The translations under genes and the position numbers were made by a program. A stretch of 20,413 nucleotides of DNA from Nitrospinota bacterium (GTDB lineage: Bacteria > JADFOP01 > DATKYB01). This document shows, piece by piece, positions 1-6,991 of this stretch. The notes beneath the pieces were generated by a model. That model made no database searches, was not told the origin of the DNA, and saw only the letters and a program-made list of their open reading frames with translations. Numbering within the stretch: the stretch's first letter is position 1; each line of letters begins with the position of its first letter. The stretch lies in the NCBI GenBank assembly GCA_035528715.1, contig DATKYB010000106.1, positions 1 to 20,413 on the forward strand. The letters run 5' to 3'.

Positions 1-394
1 TCATCAGCTCCACCAAAACTTTTGTAGAAGTATATAACCCTAAATTTTTTATTAAATTCAATATGGAAAAAGGAAAGTATAAAAACTTACCATTATGATA
101 GATCTGGCCAGGAACATTTAACTTCATAAAATCTTCACCTAAAAGATTTTTTATTTCTTTTGTTACTTCAGGATATTTATTATGAAAACGATGAGCTCCT
201 GAATCAAACAGAAAGTCTCCGTGTTTTAGAGTGATAGAATTACCTCCTATATGATTACTTGCTTCATAAATTTTAAATGGCATTCCGTTCTTTTTAGCAT
301 AAAACCCCACTGCAAGACCAGAATGGCCCCCACCCAAGATCATAATATGAAATGCTTTTTTTATTTTACAGATGTCTCTATTTTTACCAAGCAT
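1..394 (-). CDS. FAD/NAD(P)-binding oxidoreductase, protoporphyrinogen-oxidase/UDP-galactopyranose-mutase-like (partial, 3' end outside window)
   Basis: An uninterrupted minus-strand frame runs off the left edge of the window. Near its N-terminus it shows a dinucleotide-binding beta-alpha-beta motif, LGGGHSGLAVGFYAKKNG, followed by YEASNHIGGNS and then FDSGAHRFH. This order is that of flavin amine-oxidase-like proteins, in which the first motif binds the FAD ADP moiety and the GG and GAHRF segments contact the flavin. Relatives of this subgroup often sit in polysaccharide or sugar-modification clusters, but no such genes are visible here, so the substrate is unknown. Two in-frame ATGs are possible, at 394 and at 343; the later one leaves only one residue before the Rossmann strand, so the start at 394 is preferred. 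Neither has a convincing ribosome binding site. About 130 codons are present, roughly a quarter to a third of the usual length. Confidence 0.85.
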   Translation of the reverse strand, partial: MLGKNRDICKIKKAFHIMILGGGHSGLAVGFYAKKNGMPFKIYEASNHIGGNSITLKHGDFLFDSGAHRFHNKYPEVTKEIKNLLGEDFMKLNVPGQIYHNGKFLYFPFSILNLIKNLGLYTSTKVLVELM

Positions 395-1092
395 ATAATT
401 ATTAAATATATTTTAATATTATTACTAACATTATTTTTTGTGTTATTTGATTATTATACTATCGAATTGAAGTTTTTATATTTTGAGTTTTTAATAATTA
501 TTTATTTTTTGATAAAAAAATTTACCAGATATAGTCTAAATTAAGATGCAACTTTTTCATATTTTATATACTTAGCTTTTTTAAAGATAGCGGTATTGTA
601 AGAATTCTAACTTTAAATAAACTAAATTAACAGTAGAAGCGGAATCAGAACGTTAAATAAATATTCTATTTTAATGAAAAAGTAGGGTTCAGTCAATATG
701 TTTTTGCGGTTTAGTTTTTTGAGAGGGGTGTGGGGGGAGAGAAACAGATATGGTATTTAAAAAAGATAACTTAGCCTTTTGGAGATGAGAAAAATAAAAA
801 GGGTTTGTTACAGGGATTTTAAGGAGTAAAAAAGAGCTGTTATAGGGGTTGAAAGAACCTAACTTTAAAAAGACATATAAAACCATTAGGGATTAGTAGA
901 AATTACGGAAAGTTACGATATTTATTTTAATAAAGATTGAATGGTCAATAAAAAGAGGGCTAAAAGGTTACGATTTAGGGGTATAAAAAAGGGACTATTG
1001 GAATAAGATATTTTTATCACAAATTTATCACAATCGCTCAGAATCCGAAGACACTAATACAGCATTAAGATCTGAAAGTCATTGATATTAAA
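395..1092. other. Long non-coding stretch, no gene seen
   Basis: About 700 bp of AT-rich DNA with no credible coding frame. The only longer open frame, on the minus strand around 689-886, has no ribosome binding site and a low-complexity translation. The plus strand is unusually purine-rich between about 720 and 1000, with G runs such as GTGGGGGGAGAG near 730. The region would be the original chromosomal flank downstream of tRNA-Leu if the island interpretation is right. Confidence 0.6.
1011..1034 (+). repeat. 24-bp direct repeat, copy 1 (left of the tRNA-Leu fragment)
   Basis: This 24-bp sequence, containing ATCACAAATTTATCACAAT, matches 1274-1297 at 21 of 24 positions. The two copies bracket the truncated tRNA-Leu 3' end at 1093-1148. 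Each copy is itself made of two CACAA-type half repeats 11 bp apart. Such spaced repeats flanking a tRNA-derived core could be arm-type binding sites for an integrase or excisionase, but this is inferred from position only. Confidence 0.55.
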
Positions 1093-1148
1093 TGGTGCCG
1101 GAGGCCAGACTCGAACCGGCACATTCCTCTGGCCACGGGATTTTGAGA
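1093..1148 (-). pseudogene. Truncated tRNA-Leu 3' half (candidate attachment-site remnant)
   Basis: The minus strand reads as the last 56 nt of a tRNA-Leu, from the anticodon loop through the T arm, acceptor strand and CCA. It aligns without gaps to the intact tRNA-Leu at 3772-3858, with 48 of 56 identical positions. Seven of the eight differences fall in the variable arm, where the fragment no longer forms the hairpin; one is in the T stem. Homology stops at the anticodon loop, and no 5' half precedes it. A displaced 3' end left by site-specific integration into the tRNA gene, later free to decay, explains all of these points. Confidence 0.85.
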
Positions 1149-1168
1149 GCAAAATTTGTAATTTTTAT

Positions 1169-1200
1169 AAGGGCCTGATTTCAGGCTGGTTTCCCTTTTT
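1169..1200 (+). terminator. Hairpin followed by T run, terminator-like
   Basis: An inner perfect 6-bp stem (GCCTGA, loop TT, TCAGGC at 1173-1186) sits inside an outer AAGG/CCTT pairing and is followed by a short T run. No gene lies directly upstream on the plus strand, so its function is unclear; it may insulate the downstream small-RNA promoter. Confidence 0.35.
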
Positions 1201-1273
1201 CAATTAAAAATCAAACACTTAAATCCATTCCAATAATTTTATCCTTTTCAGTATTTTCGATACTTTTTGATAT

Positions 1274-1297
1274 TTTTTAGCACAAATTCAACACAAT
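1274..1297 (+). repeat. 24-bp direct repeat, copy 2 (right of the tRNA-Leu fragment)
   Basis: Second copy of the repeat at 1011-1034 (21 of 24 identical). It ends 14 bp upstream of the -35 box of the strong promoter at 1312-1339. Confidence 0.55.
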
Positions 1298-1311
1298 ACT
1301 ATAAAAAACTA

Positions 1312-1339
1312 TTGACATTTTTTTTATTTATGTTATAAA
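1312..1339 (+). promoter_or_regulatory. Near-consensus sigma-70 promoter with extended -10
   Basis: A perfect TTGACA at 1312-1317 is followed after 16 bp by TATAAA at 1334-1339, with TG at 1331-1332 giving an extended -10 element. This is the best-looking promoter in the window. Transcription would start near 1346 and run into the two hairpins of the candidate small RNA. Confidence 0.75.
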
Positions 1340-1345
1340 AATCAT

Positions 1346-1411
1346 GGGTTTGATTCCTTTATGGAATCATTTCATAAAAGCAGGGTGGTAGCCAGTTCAC
1401 ACTGCTTTTTT
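1346..1411 (+). ncRNA. Candidate small RNA, about 66 nt, two hairpins
   Basis: A near-consensus promoter ends just upstream. The predicted transcript carries a first perfect hairpin, TGATTCC-TTTAT-GGAATCA (1351-1369), then a second, 12-bp stem (1376-1387 with 1398-1409, one G-A mismatch) with a 10-nt loop, ending in a run of six T. This is the layout of a free-standing, independently terminated small RNA. No start codon with a ribosome binding site lies within it. Alternatives are an attenuated leader for the radical SAM gene, although the next start is 180 bp beyond the terminator, or a small regulatory RNA of the mobile element. I do not recognise it as a known family. Confidence 0.6.
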
Positions 1412-1593
1412 ATTATTTTTAATCTTTCTTTAAAATTTGTATAAATCTTAATTGAAAATTAAATTGTGATAATCTATAACTATTTCTATATCAATTACTT
1501 ACATATTTTATGATTATAGCATACCTACCCTCAGAAACTTGTCAAGTTAATTTATATTATTGCTTTCGAAGATTATCTTAAAGTGAGAACATT

Positions 1594-3267
1594 ATGAAAA
1601 TGCTACTTACATCTGTTTTTGGCCCATTTGGTGTTAATGATCAATATGGTGAAAAAGAAAATAAAATGGAGTTATTCCATAATCAGGTAACGCGAGAACA
1701 AGGCATCTTTTCGTATAGATTTAACCATGCCAGTCACGGCTTGTATTTTCTCGCAGAAAATATAGACGTTCCAACTGCGGTGTTGGATTTTCCAACGCTA
1801 AGACGCTTTAAAAAGGAATTGGAAAAAGGGTATGATTATATAGGCATAAGCTTTATTATACCGACTTTTGAAAAAGCCAAAAAGATGGCGGAACTTGTTC
1901 GACAAATTTCACCCGATTCAAAAATTGTATTAGGCGGTCATGGCGTTAATATACCAAATATTGAAAATATGATCGAGCATGATTTTATCTGTCACGGGGA
2001 TGGCATTAGCTTTTTGAGGGATCTTTTTAACGAAGATCAGAATAAACCCATAAAACACCCCCAATCATATAGCTCATTCAATCGTGAAGTTATGGGAGTA
2101 CCCTGGGCATCAAATAGTGGTATTTTAATAACCGGGGTTGGATGTCCAAATAAATGCCGTTTTTGCGCTACGTCTCATTTTTTTGGCGGTTACATTTCAT
2201 ATTTAAAAACAGGGAAAGAAATTTTTGATGTTTGTTGCGAATATGAAGACAAAATTGGCATAACTAATTTTGGAGTTCTGGATGAAAACTTTCTAAAAGC
2301 CAAGGATCGTGCACTTGAACTATTAGAGATAATGGAGCGGGAAGAACGCTATTTTACATTTGCTATTTTCAGTTCAGCAGAAACTTTAATTGATATCGGA
2401 GATCCCGATATACTTGTGCGGCTAGGGGTTGATTTTATTTGGATTGGGGTTGAATCCAAAAAGGAAATATATGAAAAAAACAAAGGAGTAGAGTTTCATC
2501 ACCTTTTCAAAGAACTTAAGAGAAGAGGCATTTCAATTATGACTTCTTCCATCCTTTTCCTGGAAGACCATGATAAGGAAACGATTTGGGATGATATAAA
2601 ATTTGCAACGTCCTTAAATGCAGACTATCTTCAGTTTATGCAGCTGGGGCCAGTCCCGGGGACGGCACTTTATGAAAATTATAAAGAGGAAGGGAAAATC
2701 CTTGCTGATATTCCGTTTCTTGCTCAACATGGGCAAAAAAATATTTGGTTTCATCATGAACACTTCACTCCGGATGAATCAAATGAATTTCTGAAGAAGG
2801 CTTTTATTTATGACTACCAAAAGAACGGTCCATCTTTACTTCGGGCAATACAGACATCACTCCAGGGGTATGAATATTGCGTTAATCATCCAGATCCAAA
2901 AATAAAACAACGGGCTGGTAAATTTAAATCAATGCTGGAAGTGATGCGATATTTTCGTTTTAGTTCGAGAATATTTTGTCAAAATGATGCTGCAAAAAAT
3001 ATGCTTACTGAGATTAGAAAAAATTACGACAGACTTCTAGGCAAAAGTACCCTTAAGACATTTGTTTTATCGCTGATATTTCTTCTGTTTTCTATTAAAG
3101 AGTATTTGAAAATTACTTTTCATACAGATGTAAGACAACCAAAAACATTATATAAGAAAATAAATAAAGGCGTATTGCAATCTGCAGAACCGCTGCACCT
3201 GACCGCAATAACGTTCCGCGCCATGGCGGCAGGTGAGCTTGCTACAGGTTGCAGAAAGATAAAGTAG
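1594..3267 (+). CDS. B12-binding-domain radical SAM protein
   Basis: The 557-residue protein has an N-terminal cobalamin-binding-like domain (about residues 1-150, with GYDYIGISF and KIVLGGHG strands of the Rossmann-type fold) and a radical SAM domain. The cluster motif is C184-x3-C188-x2-C191 in GCPNKCRFCATSHFFGG, which would hold the 4Fe-4S cluster that cleaves S-adenosylmethionine. Family members methylate or rearrange unreactive carbons; the substrate cannot be told from sequence. A hydrophobic stretch near residues 487-501 (LKTFVLSLIFLLFSI) may contact the membrane. The ATG start is chosen because MKMLLTSVFGPFGVND begins the first beta strand; the ribosome binding site is weak. The last 25-30 codons are markedly more GC-rich than the rest, suggesting the 3' end was altered by recombination. 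The gene is followed after 7 bp by a broken DUF6868 gene. Confidence 0.9.
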   Translation: MKMLLTSVFGPFGVNDQYGEKENKMELFHNQVTREQGIFSYRFNHASHGLYFLAENIDVPTAVLDFPTLRRFKKELEKGYDYIGISFIIPTFEKAKKMAELVRQISPDSKIVLGGHGVNIPNIENMIEHDFICHGDGISFLRDLFNEDQNKPIKHPQSYSSFNREVMGVPWASNSGILITGVGCPNKCRFCATSHFFGGYISYLKTGKEIFDVCCEYEDKIGITNFGVLDENFLKAKDRALELLEIMEREERYFTFAIFSSAETLIDIGDPDILVRLGVDFIWIGVESKKEIYEKNKGVEFHHLFKELKRRGISIMTSSILFLEDHDKETIWDDIKFATSLNADYLQFMQLGPVPGTALYENYKEEGKILADIPFLAQHGQKNIWFHHEHFTPDESNEFLKKAFIYDYQKNGPSLLRAIQTSLQGYEYCVNHPDPKIKQRAGKFKSMLEVMRYFRFSSRIFCQNDAAKNMLTEIRKNYDRLLGKSTLKTFVLSLIFLLFSIKEYLKITFHTDVRQPKTLYKKINKGVLQSAEPLHLTAITFRAMAAGELATGCRKIK

Positions 3268-3274
3268 GAACATC

Positions 3275-3474
3275 ATGGATATTCAGACACTAACAAAATT
3301 CTTTATGTGGTGTACAATCATAAATGGAGCCCTGTTGGTCCTCTGGACCACAATGTGTATATTAGCCCCGGATTTGGTGTACCGTACGCAAAGCAAATGG
3401 TTTCCCATTCCCCGAGAAACCTTCAACGTGGTCATTTAGTCGTTCCTCGGGTTGTTCAAAATCGTCTTTCTGGT
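3275..3474 (+). pseudogene. DUF6868-family small membrane protein gene, broken by a stop codon and an insertion end
   Basis: The frame begins MDIQTLTKFFMWCTIINGAL and continues through a hydrophobic segment to SKWFPIPRETFNVVI, which I recognise as the DUF6868 family (small, two-helix membrane proteins of unknown function, normally about 80 residues). It stops after 54 codons at TAG (3437-3439), where the family has tyrosine in the sequence IYSFLGLFK. Reading past the stop restores SFLGLFKIVFLV, so a single nonsense change is present. Homology then ends abruptly at about 3475, where an insertion-sequence-like end begins. The gene is 7 bp downstream of the radical SAM gene and was probably cotranscribed with it. 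Confidence 0.75.
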
Positions 3475-3619
3475 TGACCTTGCCCCTGAAAACTGGTCCA
3501 GTCGTAATTAGAGGATTTATGCTATAATAGGGCTCAAAAGAGGGGGTGTTTTCATGAAGAAGAGGTACGCCGGGAAAAGAAAAAAATATCCTCATCTTTT
3601 TGAGGAACCCAAAGATTAA
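3475..3619 (+). mobile_element. Probable IS3-type insertion sequence left-end remnant
   Basis: A TGACCTTGCCCCTGAAAACT sequence at 3475 resembles terminal repeats of IS3-family elements that I recall from other genomes. It is followed by a TATAAT box with extended TG-like context (3523-3528), a strong ribosome binding site (GAGGGGGTG) and an ATG at 3554 that opens MKKRYAGKRKKYPHLF, 21 codons in all. IS3-type OrfA proteins commonly begin MKKRY, so this looks like the promoter and first codons of a transposase gene that was then cut off. It interrupts the DUF6868 gene precisely at its first base. No right end or orfB is visible. The assignment is from memory of the terminal motif. Confidence 0.45.
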
Positions 3620-3771
3620 TTTTGATGATCTAAAAATGGTTTCTATATTACTTACCTGACAAATCCCTTTAAATCCAAAAACTTTTTTCTAATGGTTATA
3701 GTTTTGGTTATAATCAGGAAAAAGGAAGGTTTTTGACATCACATCAAAAGTTGTAAGTTATTGAAAAGAGT

Positions 3772-3858
3772 TGGTGCCGGAGGCCGGACTCGAACCGGCA
3801 TGGCCCGAAGGCCACGGGATTTTGAGACCCGCGCGTCTACCAATTTCGCCACTCCGGC
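3772..3858 (-). tRNA. tRNA-Leu(CAA)
   Basis: The minus strand folds as a class II tRNA of 87 nt: acceptor GCCGGAG pairing with CTCCGGC, a D arm, an anticodon loop CTCAAAA giving anticodon CAA, a long variable arm TGGCC-TTCG-GGCCA with a UUCG tetraloop, T arm with TTCGAGT, and an encoded CCA. The last anticodon-stem pair is a T-T mismatch. Its 3' part is duplicated at 1093-1148, marking it as a likely integration target. Confidence 0.95.
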
Positions 3859-3986
3859 CAAAAAGCGTGATTTTAAAATACTAAAGAAAGAGAGGCAAGT
3901 CAAGTTAAAATCTTTTTGACAACCCATGGTATATATGTTATTAATTATTTTATAATTAAATACTTAAATCCTTTTTAGGAGGGTAT

Positions 3987-4343
3987 ATGGAAGAAGAAAA
4001 AAAGAAAGAAGAGAAGAAGAAAGAAGAGAAGAAGGGGAAATGGGATTCAATCGTAGGCTCAACCAAAAAATATGTAACTCTGGCAAAGGAAGAGTTGATT
4101 CGGTCTTCCAAGATCGGAAAGATAAGACTGGATATGACAAGGATAAAAAAACAGAGGGCAAAAAAGTTTCAGGAATTAGGGGAGCGCTGCTATCAGCTGA
4201 TATTAGAGGGAAAGATAGATGTCGAAGGCTCAGATTCCCTTAAGACGGAGTTAGATGAGCTTGATGCCCAGATTCAGGGGAAGGAAGCGGAGATAAAAGA
4301 GATTCAGGAGCTGAGCAAAAAGGAATCAGAGAAAGGGAAATAG
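3987..4343 (+). CDS. Lysine/glutamate-rich coiled-coil protein of unknown function
   Basis: The 118-residue protein starts with a highly charged K/E repeat (residues 2-18) and continues with helical, heptad-like sequence to the end: RLDMTRIKKQRAKKFQELG, then CYQLILEGKID, then a long Glu/Lys-rich helix rich in EI and EL pairs. No signal peptide, membrane segment or catalytic motif is visible. A strong ribosome binding site, TAGGAGGG, lies 5-6 bp before the ATG. It stands alone between two divergently oriented tRNAs and its stop codon is only 6 bp from the 5' end of tRNA-Ala, so the two are probably on one transcript. It appears to be the core chromosomal gene separating two tRNA-anchored insertions. 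Function unknown. Confidence 0.85.
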   Translation: MEEEKKKEEKKKEEKKGKWDSIVGSTKKYVTLAKEELIRSSKIGKIRLDMTRIKKQRAKKFQELGERCYQLILEGKIDVEGSDSLKTELDELDAQIQGKEAEIKEIQELSKKESEKGK

Positions 4344-4349
4344 AAAAGG

Positions 4350-4425
4350 GGGGCTGTGGCGCAGTTGGGAGCGCGCATGACTGGCAGTCATGAGGTCACG
4401 GGTTCGATCCCCGTCAGCTCCACCA
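4350..4425 (+). tRNA. tRNA-Ala(GGC)
   Basis: A 76-nt cloverleaf: acceptor GGGGCTG with CAGCTCC, D stem GCGC/GCGC, anticodon stem CATGA/TCATG with loop CTGGCAG giving anticodon GGC, T stem ACGGG/CCCGT with loop TTCGATC, and an encoded CCA. The part from the anticodon loop onward is repeated at 7676-7721. A terminator follows at 4434-4466. Confidence 0.96.
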
Positions 4426-4570
4426 GATAATTCAAGGGGTTAGCTAAATCGGTTAATCCCTTTTTTGTTGGATTTTGTTGGAGTGTATATTTTTTATATT
4501 GTTGATTCTGTTTTGATGATTCGATTAATGAAGAGATTGTTCTTTTTATGTGATAAGGGGGTTATTGATA
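4380..4570 (+). repeat. 191-bp direct repeat, copy 1 (tRNA-Ala 3' half plus downstream sequence)
   Basis: Begins in the anticodon loop of tRNA-Ala and continues through its terminator and about 100 bp beyond. It matches 7676-7866 at 186 of 191 positions without gaps; the five differences are all outside the tRNA part. The start at the anticodon loop is typical of integrase crossover sites; the length beyond the tRNA suggests that both copies are ends of related elements rather than a simple short att duplication. Confidence 0.92.
4434..4466 (+). terminator. Intrinsic terminator after tRNA-Ala
   Basis: AAGGGGTTA (4434-4442) pairs with TTAATCCCTT (4453-4462, one G-T pair) and is followed by TTTTTT. 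It would end the transcript carrying the coiled-coil gene and tRNA-Ala. The same terminator is duplicated at 7730-7762. Confidence 0.75.
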
Positions 4571-4675
4571 AATTCCTCTTACCATCTTTTTCACCTCCTT
4601 TCTTTCTAAATGTTTAAGTGCCAAGTAAAGGAATAAGGGGATTTCTAAATATTCTTGATAAAGTCCATTATATTA
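4562..4675 (-). pseudogene. C-terminal relic of an XRE-type HTH regulator
   Basis: The minus-strand frame between stop codons reads EIPLFLYLALKHLERKEVKK near 4590-4647. This matches the C-terminal end of the intact XRE protein at 6586-6786 (EIPSFLYLALECLEMKKRLR), with identity over most of FLYLAL and flanking residues. The DNA-binding helices upstream are absent. Its stop codon lies inside the 191-bp repeat. The relic indicates that a second copy of the regulator once began at this end of the island. Confidence 0.65.
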
Positions 4676-4727
4676 TAAACTGGCTTCACCTTATATAAAG
4701 CCTCAACATATTAACTCATAAACCATC

Positions 4728-5093
<366 letters not shown>

Positions 5094-5100
5094 CTAATTT

Positions 5101-5598
5101 TTAAAAGAAAGCATTTGATTTTGTTTCTTTTTCTAAATCGAAAAAGAGAAATTTCCCATCTTTGTATTGGGCAATTTTTCTGTAGTCTGTCTCTTCTTTT
5201 ATGATAAATACTGCAAGGATGTCTCTCTTAAGTTCTATCTCTTGTATATGTTCTTTTATGGCTTCTGTCACCTCTTCTGTTAAATCGAGAAAGGTCTTTT
5301 CTATAATTTTCTTTTTCAACTTTAAGTAAGATTTCTTTTTGATGATAAAAGTGATTCCAACAAGGGAATGAGGATACTCTATAGTGCATAGATCGATAAA
5401 TTTTACCAGTTTATATTCGTCCGACTGTATTCCTTCCTTTTTGAATTCTATTTCTGTAATAAGTAAAATCCAATTGAGTTTTGGTATTATGGATGGGTCT
5501 AAATATTTTATTAAATCAGATTCTTTCTGTTCTGTGGCTGATAAATGTGTTGTATATAAAGAAAATATAACAAGCAGGAACAGTGTGATTTTTTTCAT
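5101..5598 (-). CDS. Secreted or periplasmic protein of unknown function
   Basis: The 165-residue protein opens with a typical signal peptide (MKKITLFLLVIFSLYTTHLSA, cleavage likely after residue 21). The mature part is mixed alpha/beta with alternating charged strands and no cysteine pair or metal motif that I recognise; a helical LTEEVTEAIKEHIQEIELKR segment lies near residues 106-125. It sits 28 bp upstream of the P-II gene and 4 bp after the TPR gene, so it belongs to the same transcript. Its export suggests that it works with the secreted TPR protein in the cell envelope. I cannot assign it to a family. Confidence 0.8.
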   Translation of the reverse strand: MKKITLFLLVIFSLYTTHLSATEQKESDLIKYLDPSIIPKLNWILLITEIEFKKEGIQSDEYKLVKFIDLCTIEYPHSLVGITFIIKKKSYLKLKKKIIEKTFLDLTEEVTEAIKEHIQEIELKRDILAVFIIKEETDYRKIAQYKDGKFLFFDLEKETKSNAFF

Positions 5599-5602
5599 TT
5601 AT

Positions 5603-6589
5603 TCACCATTGAATCCCTTCTGAGCTTAAAGTATCCTGTGCTGGCTTAAAGCCCATTCTTGCAGCTTTTTTATAGTCTTCAATAGCCTTTTTAATATTGC
5701 CAAGCTGATGATATGCAGTTCCTCTGTTATAATAAGCTGTTGCTAAGTCAGGTTCCAGTATGATCAATTTATTATAATCCTTAATCGCCTTTTCATATTT
5801 ACCGATATGATGATACGCTGCACCTCGATTATTGTAAGCCATTGCTAAGTTAGGATTGAGTTCTATGGCATTATCATAATCTTTGATAGCCTGCTCCAGA
5901 TTGCCGATCCTTCTGTGTGCAAGACCCCTATTATTATAAGCAGTTGCTAGTTGAGGGTCGATTTCTAAGGCTTTATTAAATTCTTTGAGAGCTTCTTGAT
6001 AATTCCCAAGATTCAAATAAGCAGCTCCTCGATTGGTATATGCCATTGCGAATTTTGTGTCTAATTCTATAGCCTTTTCAGCATCTATTAAGGCCAGCTG
6101 ATAATTTTCAAGGCTCAGATAAGAAGCCGCTCTATTGTTATAGGCTAATGCAAGTTTCGGGTTAAGCTTTATGGCTTTATCAAAATTCTTGATGGCCTCT
6201 TGATAATTGCCGAGTTTTCTATAGGCAGCTCCGCGATTATTAAAGACTATTGATAATTCAGGATTCAACTCTATGGCTTTGTTATAGTCCTCTATAGCTT
6301 TTTGATAATTACCAATGCCTCTATAGGCTTCCCCTCTGTTGTTATAGGCCATTACGAATTTCGGGTCGAGTTCTATCGTTTTTGTATAAGCCTTTATTGC
6401 CTCATCAAAATTCCCAGATTTATGAAATGTAGTGCCTCTTTCAAACCAGTCTTTTGCACTTAATTCCTTTTCAGTCTTATTACCTTTAAGATGAGTATAT
6501 TTTTTCTTAGAAGGGAGCGAATCTGCAAATGTCGCAGAAGGAATGAATGTTAAGGAGATTAAAACAACTGCTACTAATAACCTTTTCAT
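5603..6589 (-). CDS. Secreted tetratricopeptide-repeat protein (eight TPRs)
   Basis: The start is placed at the ATG at 6589, giving 328 residues; a longer frame from 6619 adds only ten polar residues ahead of the signal peptide and lies inside the upstream gene. Residues 1-22 form a signal peptide (MKRLLVAVVLISLTFIPSAT then FA). Eight consecutive 34-residue TPRs follow (about 45-316), each close to the pattern AYNNRGAAYxxLGNYQEAIKD. The repeats are unusually regular, which fits recent tandem amplification, and form a right-handed superhelix used for protein binding. The ATG overlaps the stop of the XRE gene as ATGA, so the two are translationally coupled. It probably acts as an envelope scaffold; its partner is unknown, the neighbouring secreted protein being a candidate. 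Confidence 0.92.
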   Translation of the reverse strand: MKRLLVAVVLISLTFIPSATFADSLPSKKKYTHLKGNKTEKELSAKDWFERGTTFHKSGNFDEAIKAYTKTIELDPKFVMAYNNRGEAYRGIGNYQKAIEDYNKAIELNPELSIVFNNRGAAYRKLGNYQEAIKNFDKAIKLNPKLALAYNNRAASYLSLENYQLALIDAEKAIELDTKFAMAYTNRGAAYLNLGNYQEALKEFNKALEIDPQLATAYNNRGLAHRRIGNLEQAIKDYDNAIELNPNLAMAYNNRGAAYHHIGKYEKAIKDYNKLIILEPDLATAYYNRGTAYHQLGNIKKAIEDYKKAARMGFKPAQDTLSSEGIQW

Positions 6590-6786
6590 TTTCTTAACCT
6601 CTTTTTCATTTCTAAACACTCAAGAGCCAAGTAAAGAAAAGAAGGTATTTCTCTGACGCCTCGCTCCCATCTGCTTATCGTCGTAACATCCACGCCTAAA
6701 GCTCCTGCCAATTCTGCTTGAGGGTAGTAATTCTTCTTTCTCCATCTTTTTAGTTGGTTTGGTGTCATAAGTATAATATTGGCCAT
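6586..6786 (-). CDS. XRE-family helix-turn-helix regulator
   Basis: A 66-residue single-domain regulator. The helix-turn-helix is QAELAGALGVDVTTISRWER (residues 23-42), the usual XRE/Cro pattern with the SRWERG recognition helix end. Translation could start at residue 1 or at the internal ATG of MTPNQLKRWR (6768). It heads an operon with the TPR, secreted and P-II genes, overlapping the TPR gene by ATGA. The start codon lies within the palindrome GGCCATTGGCC (6781-6791), and a TTGACT box lies just upstream, so autorepression is plausible. Its C-terminus is repeated as a relic at 4562-4675. Confidence 0.88.
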   Translation of the reverse strand: MANIILMTPNQLKRWRKKNYYPQAELAGALGVDVTTISRWERGVREIPSFLYLALECLEMKKRLRK

Positions 6787-6791
6787 TGGCC
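6781..6791. promoter_or_regulatory. Palindromic operator candidate over the XRE start codon
   Basis: GGCCATTGGCC is a perfect inverted repeat of GGCCA around a central base. It overlaps the start codon of the XRE gene and lies next to a TTGACT on the minus strand (about 6798-6803) that could be a -35 box. Position suggests autoregulation; this is inference. Confidence 0.45.
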
Positions 6792-6928
6792 TATAATAGT
6801 CAAGTTTTTTTAAAATAATTTTTACTGCGCAATTTAGAACACATACATTGAAAACTTATTGATTATAAGTATATTATATTAAGTGTTATAGGGTTTGTTA
6901 ATTTAAGTTAATCTAAAGGTAATAGAAA

Positions 6929-6956
6929 CCCCCTTTTTATTTTTTCGTAAGCAAAG
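6929..6956 (+). repeat. 28-bp pyrimidine-rich direct repeat, copy 1
   Basis: A CCCCCTTTTT tract followed by TTTTTTCGTAAGCAAAG. It matches 7527-7554 at 25 of 28 positions. The two copies flank the candidate small RNA and the PilZ gene. Confidence 0.6.
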
Positions 6957-6991
6957 AGAAGATGAAGTCTTAAAAACTAATAAAATAAAAG

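Larger units (their letters stand above)
1093..3771. mobile_element. Putative tRNA-Leu-anchored mini-island (remnant)
   Basis: The segment is bounded by the tRNA-Leu 3' fragment at 1093-1148 and by the intact tRNA-Leu that starts its 3' end at 3772, both on the minus strand and therefore direct repeats. The content is accessory: a candidate small RNA, a B12-type radical SAM gene, a broken DUF6868 gene and an IS3-like end. There is no integrase or relaxase in the segment, so it is either a decayed island or a small element moved in trans. The inference rests on the att-like repeats and cargo. Confidence 0.6.

Noticed and set aside
251-544. 97-residue plus-strand open frame at the left end
   Set aside because: It runs opposite the clear flavoprotein reading frame and then through AT-rich DNA with a random hydrophobic translation.
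689-886. 65-residue minus-strand open frame
   Set aside because: No ribosome binding site, low-complexity translation, and it lies in purine-rich non-coding DNA; no family resemblance.
3362-3595. 77-residue minus-strand frame opposite the DUF6868 relic
   Set aside because: The plus strand has the recognisable family sequence; the minus frame is a shadow without a start signal.
5650-6460. Regular repeats of about 102 bp that could suggest a CRISPR-like or satellite array
   Set aside because: They are the codons of eight consecutive 34-residue TPRs in one reading frame; no spacers.
6848-6945. A third small RNA (TTGAAA, 16 bp, TATATT, then GGGTTT/AAACCC hairpin and T-rich tail)
   Set aside because: The stem is only 6 bp with a long open loop and the T tract is part of the 28-bp repeat; too weak to list as a feature.
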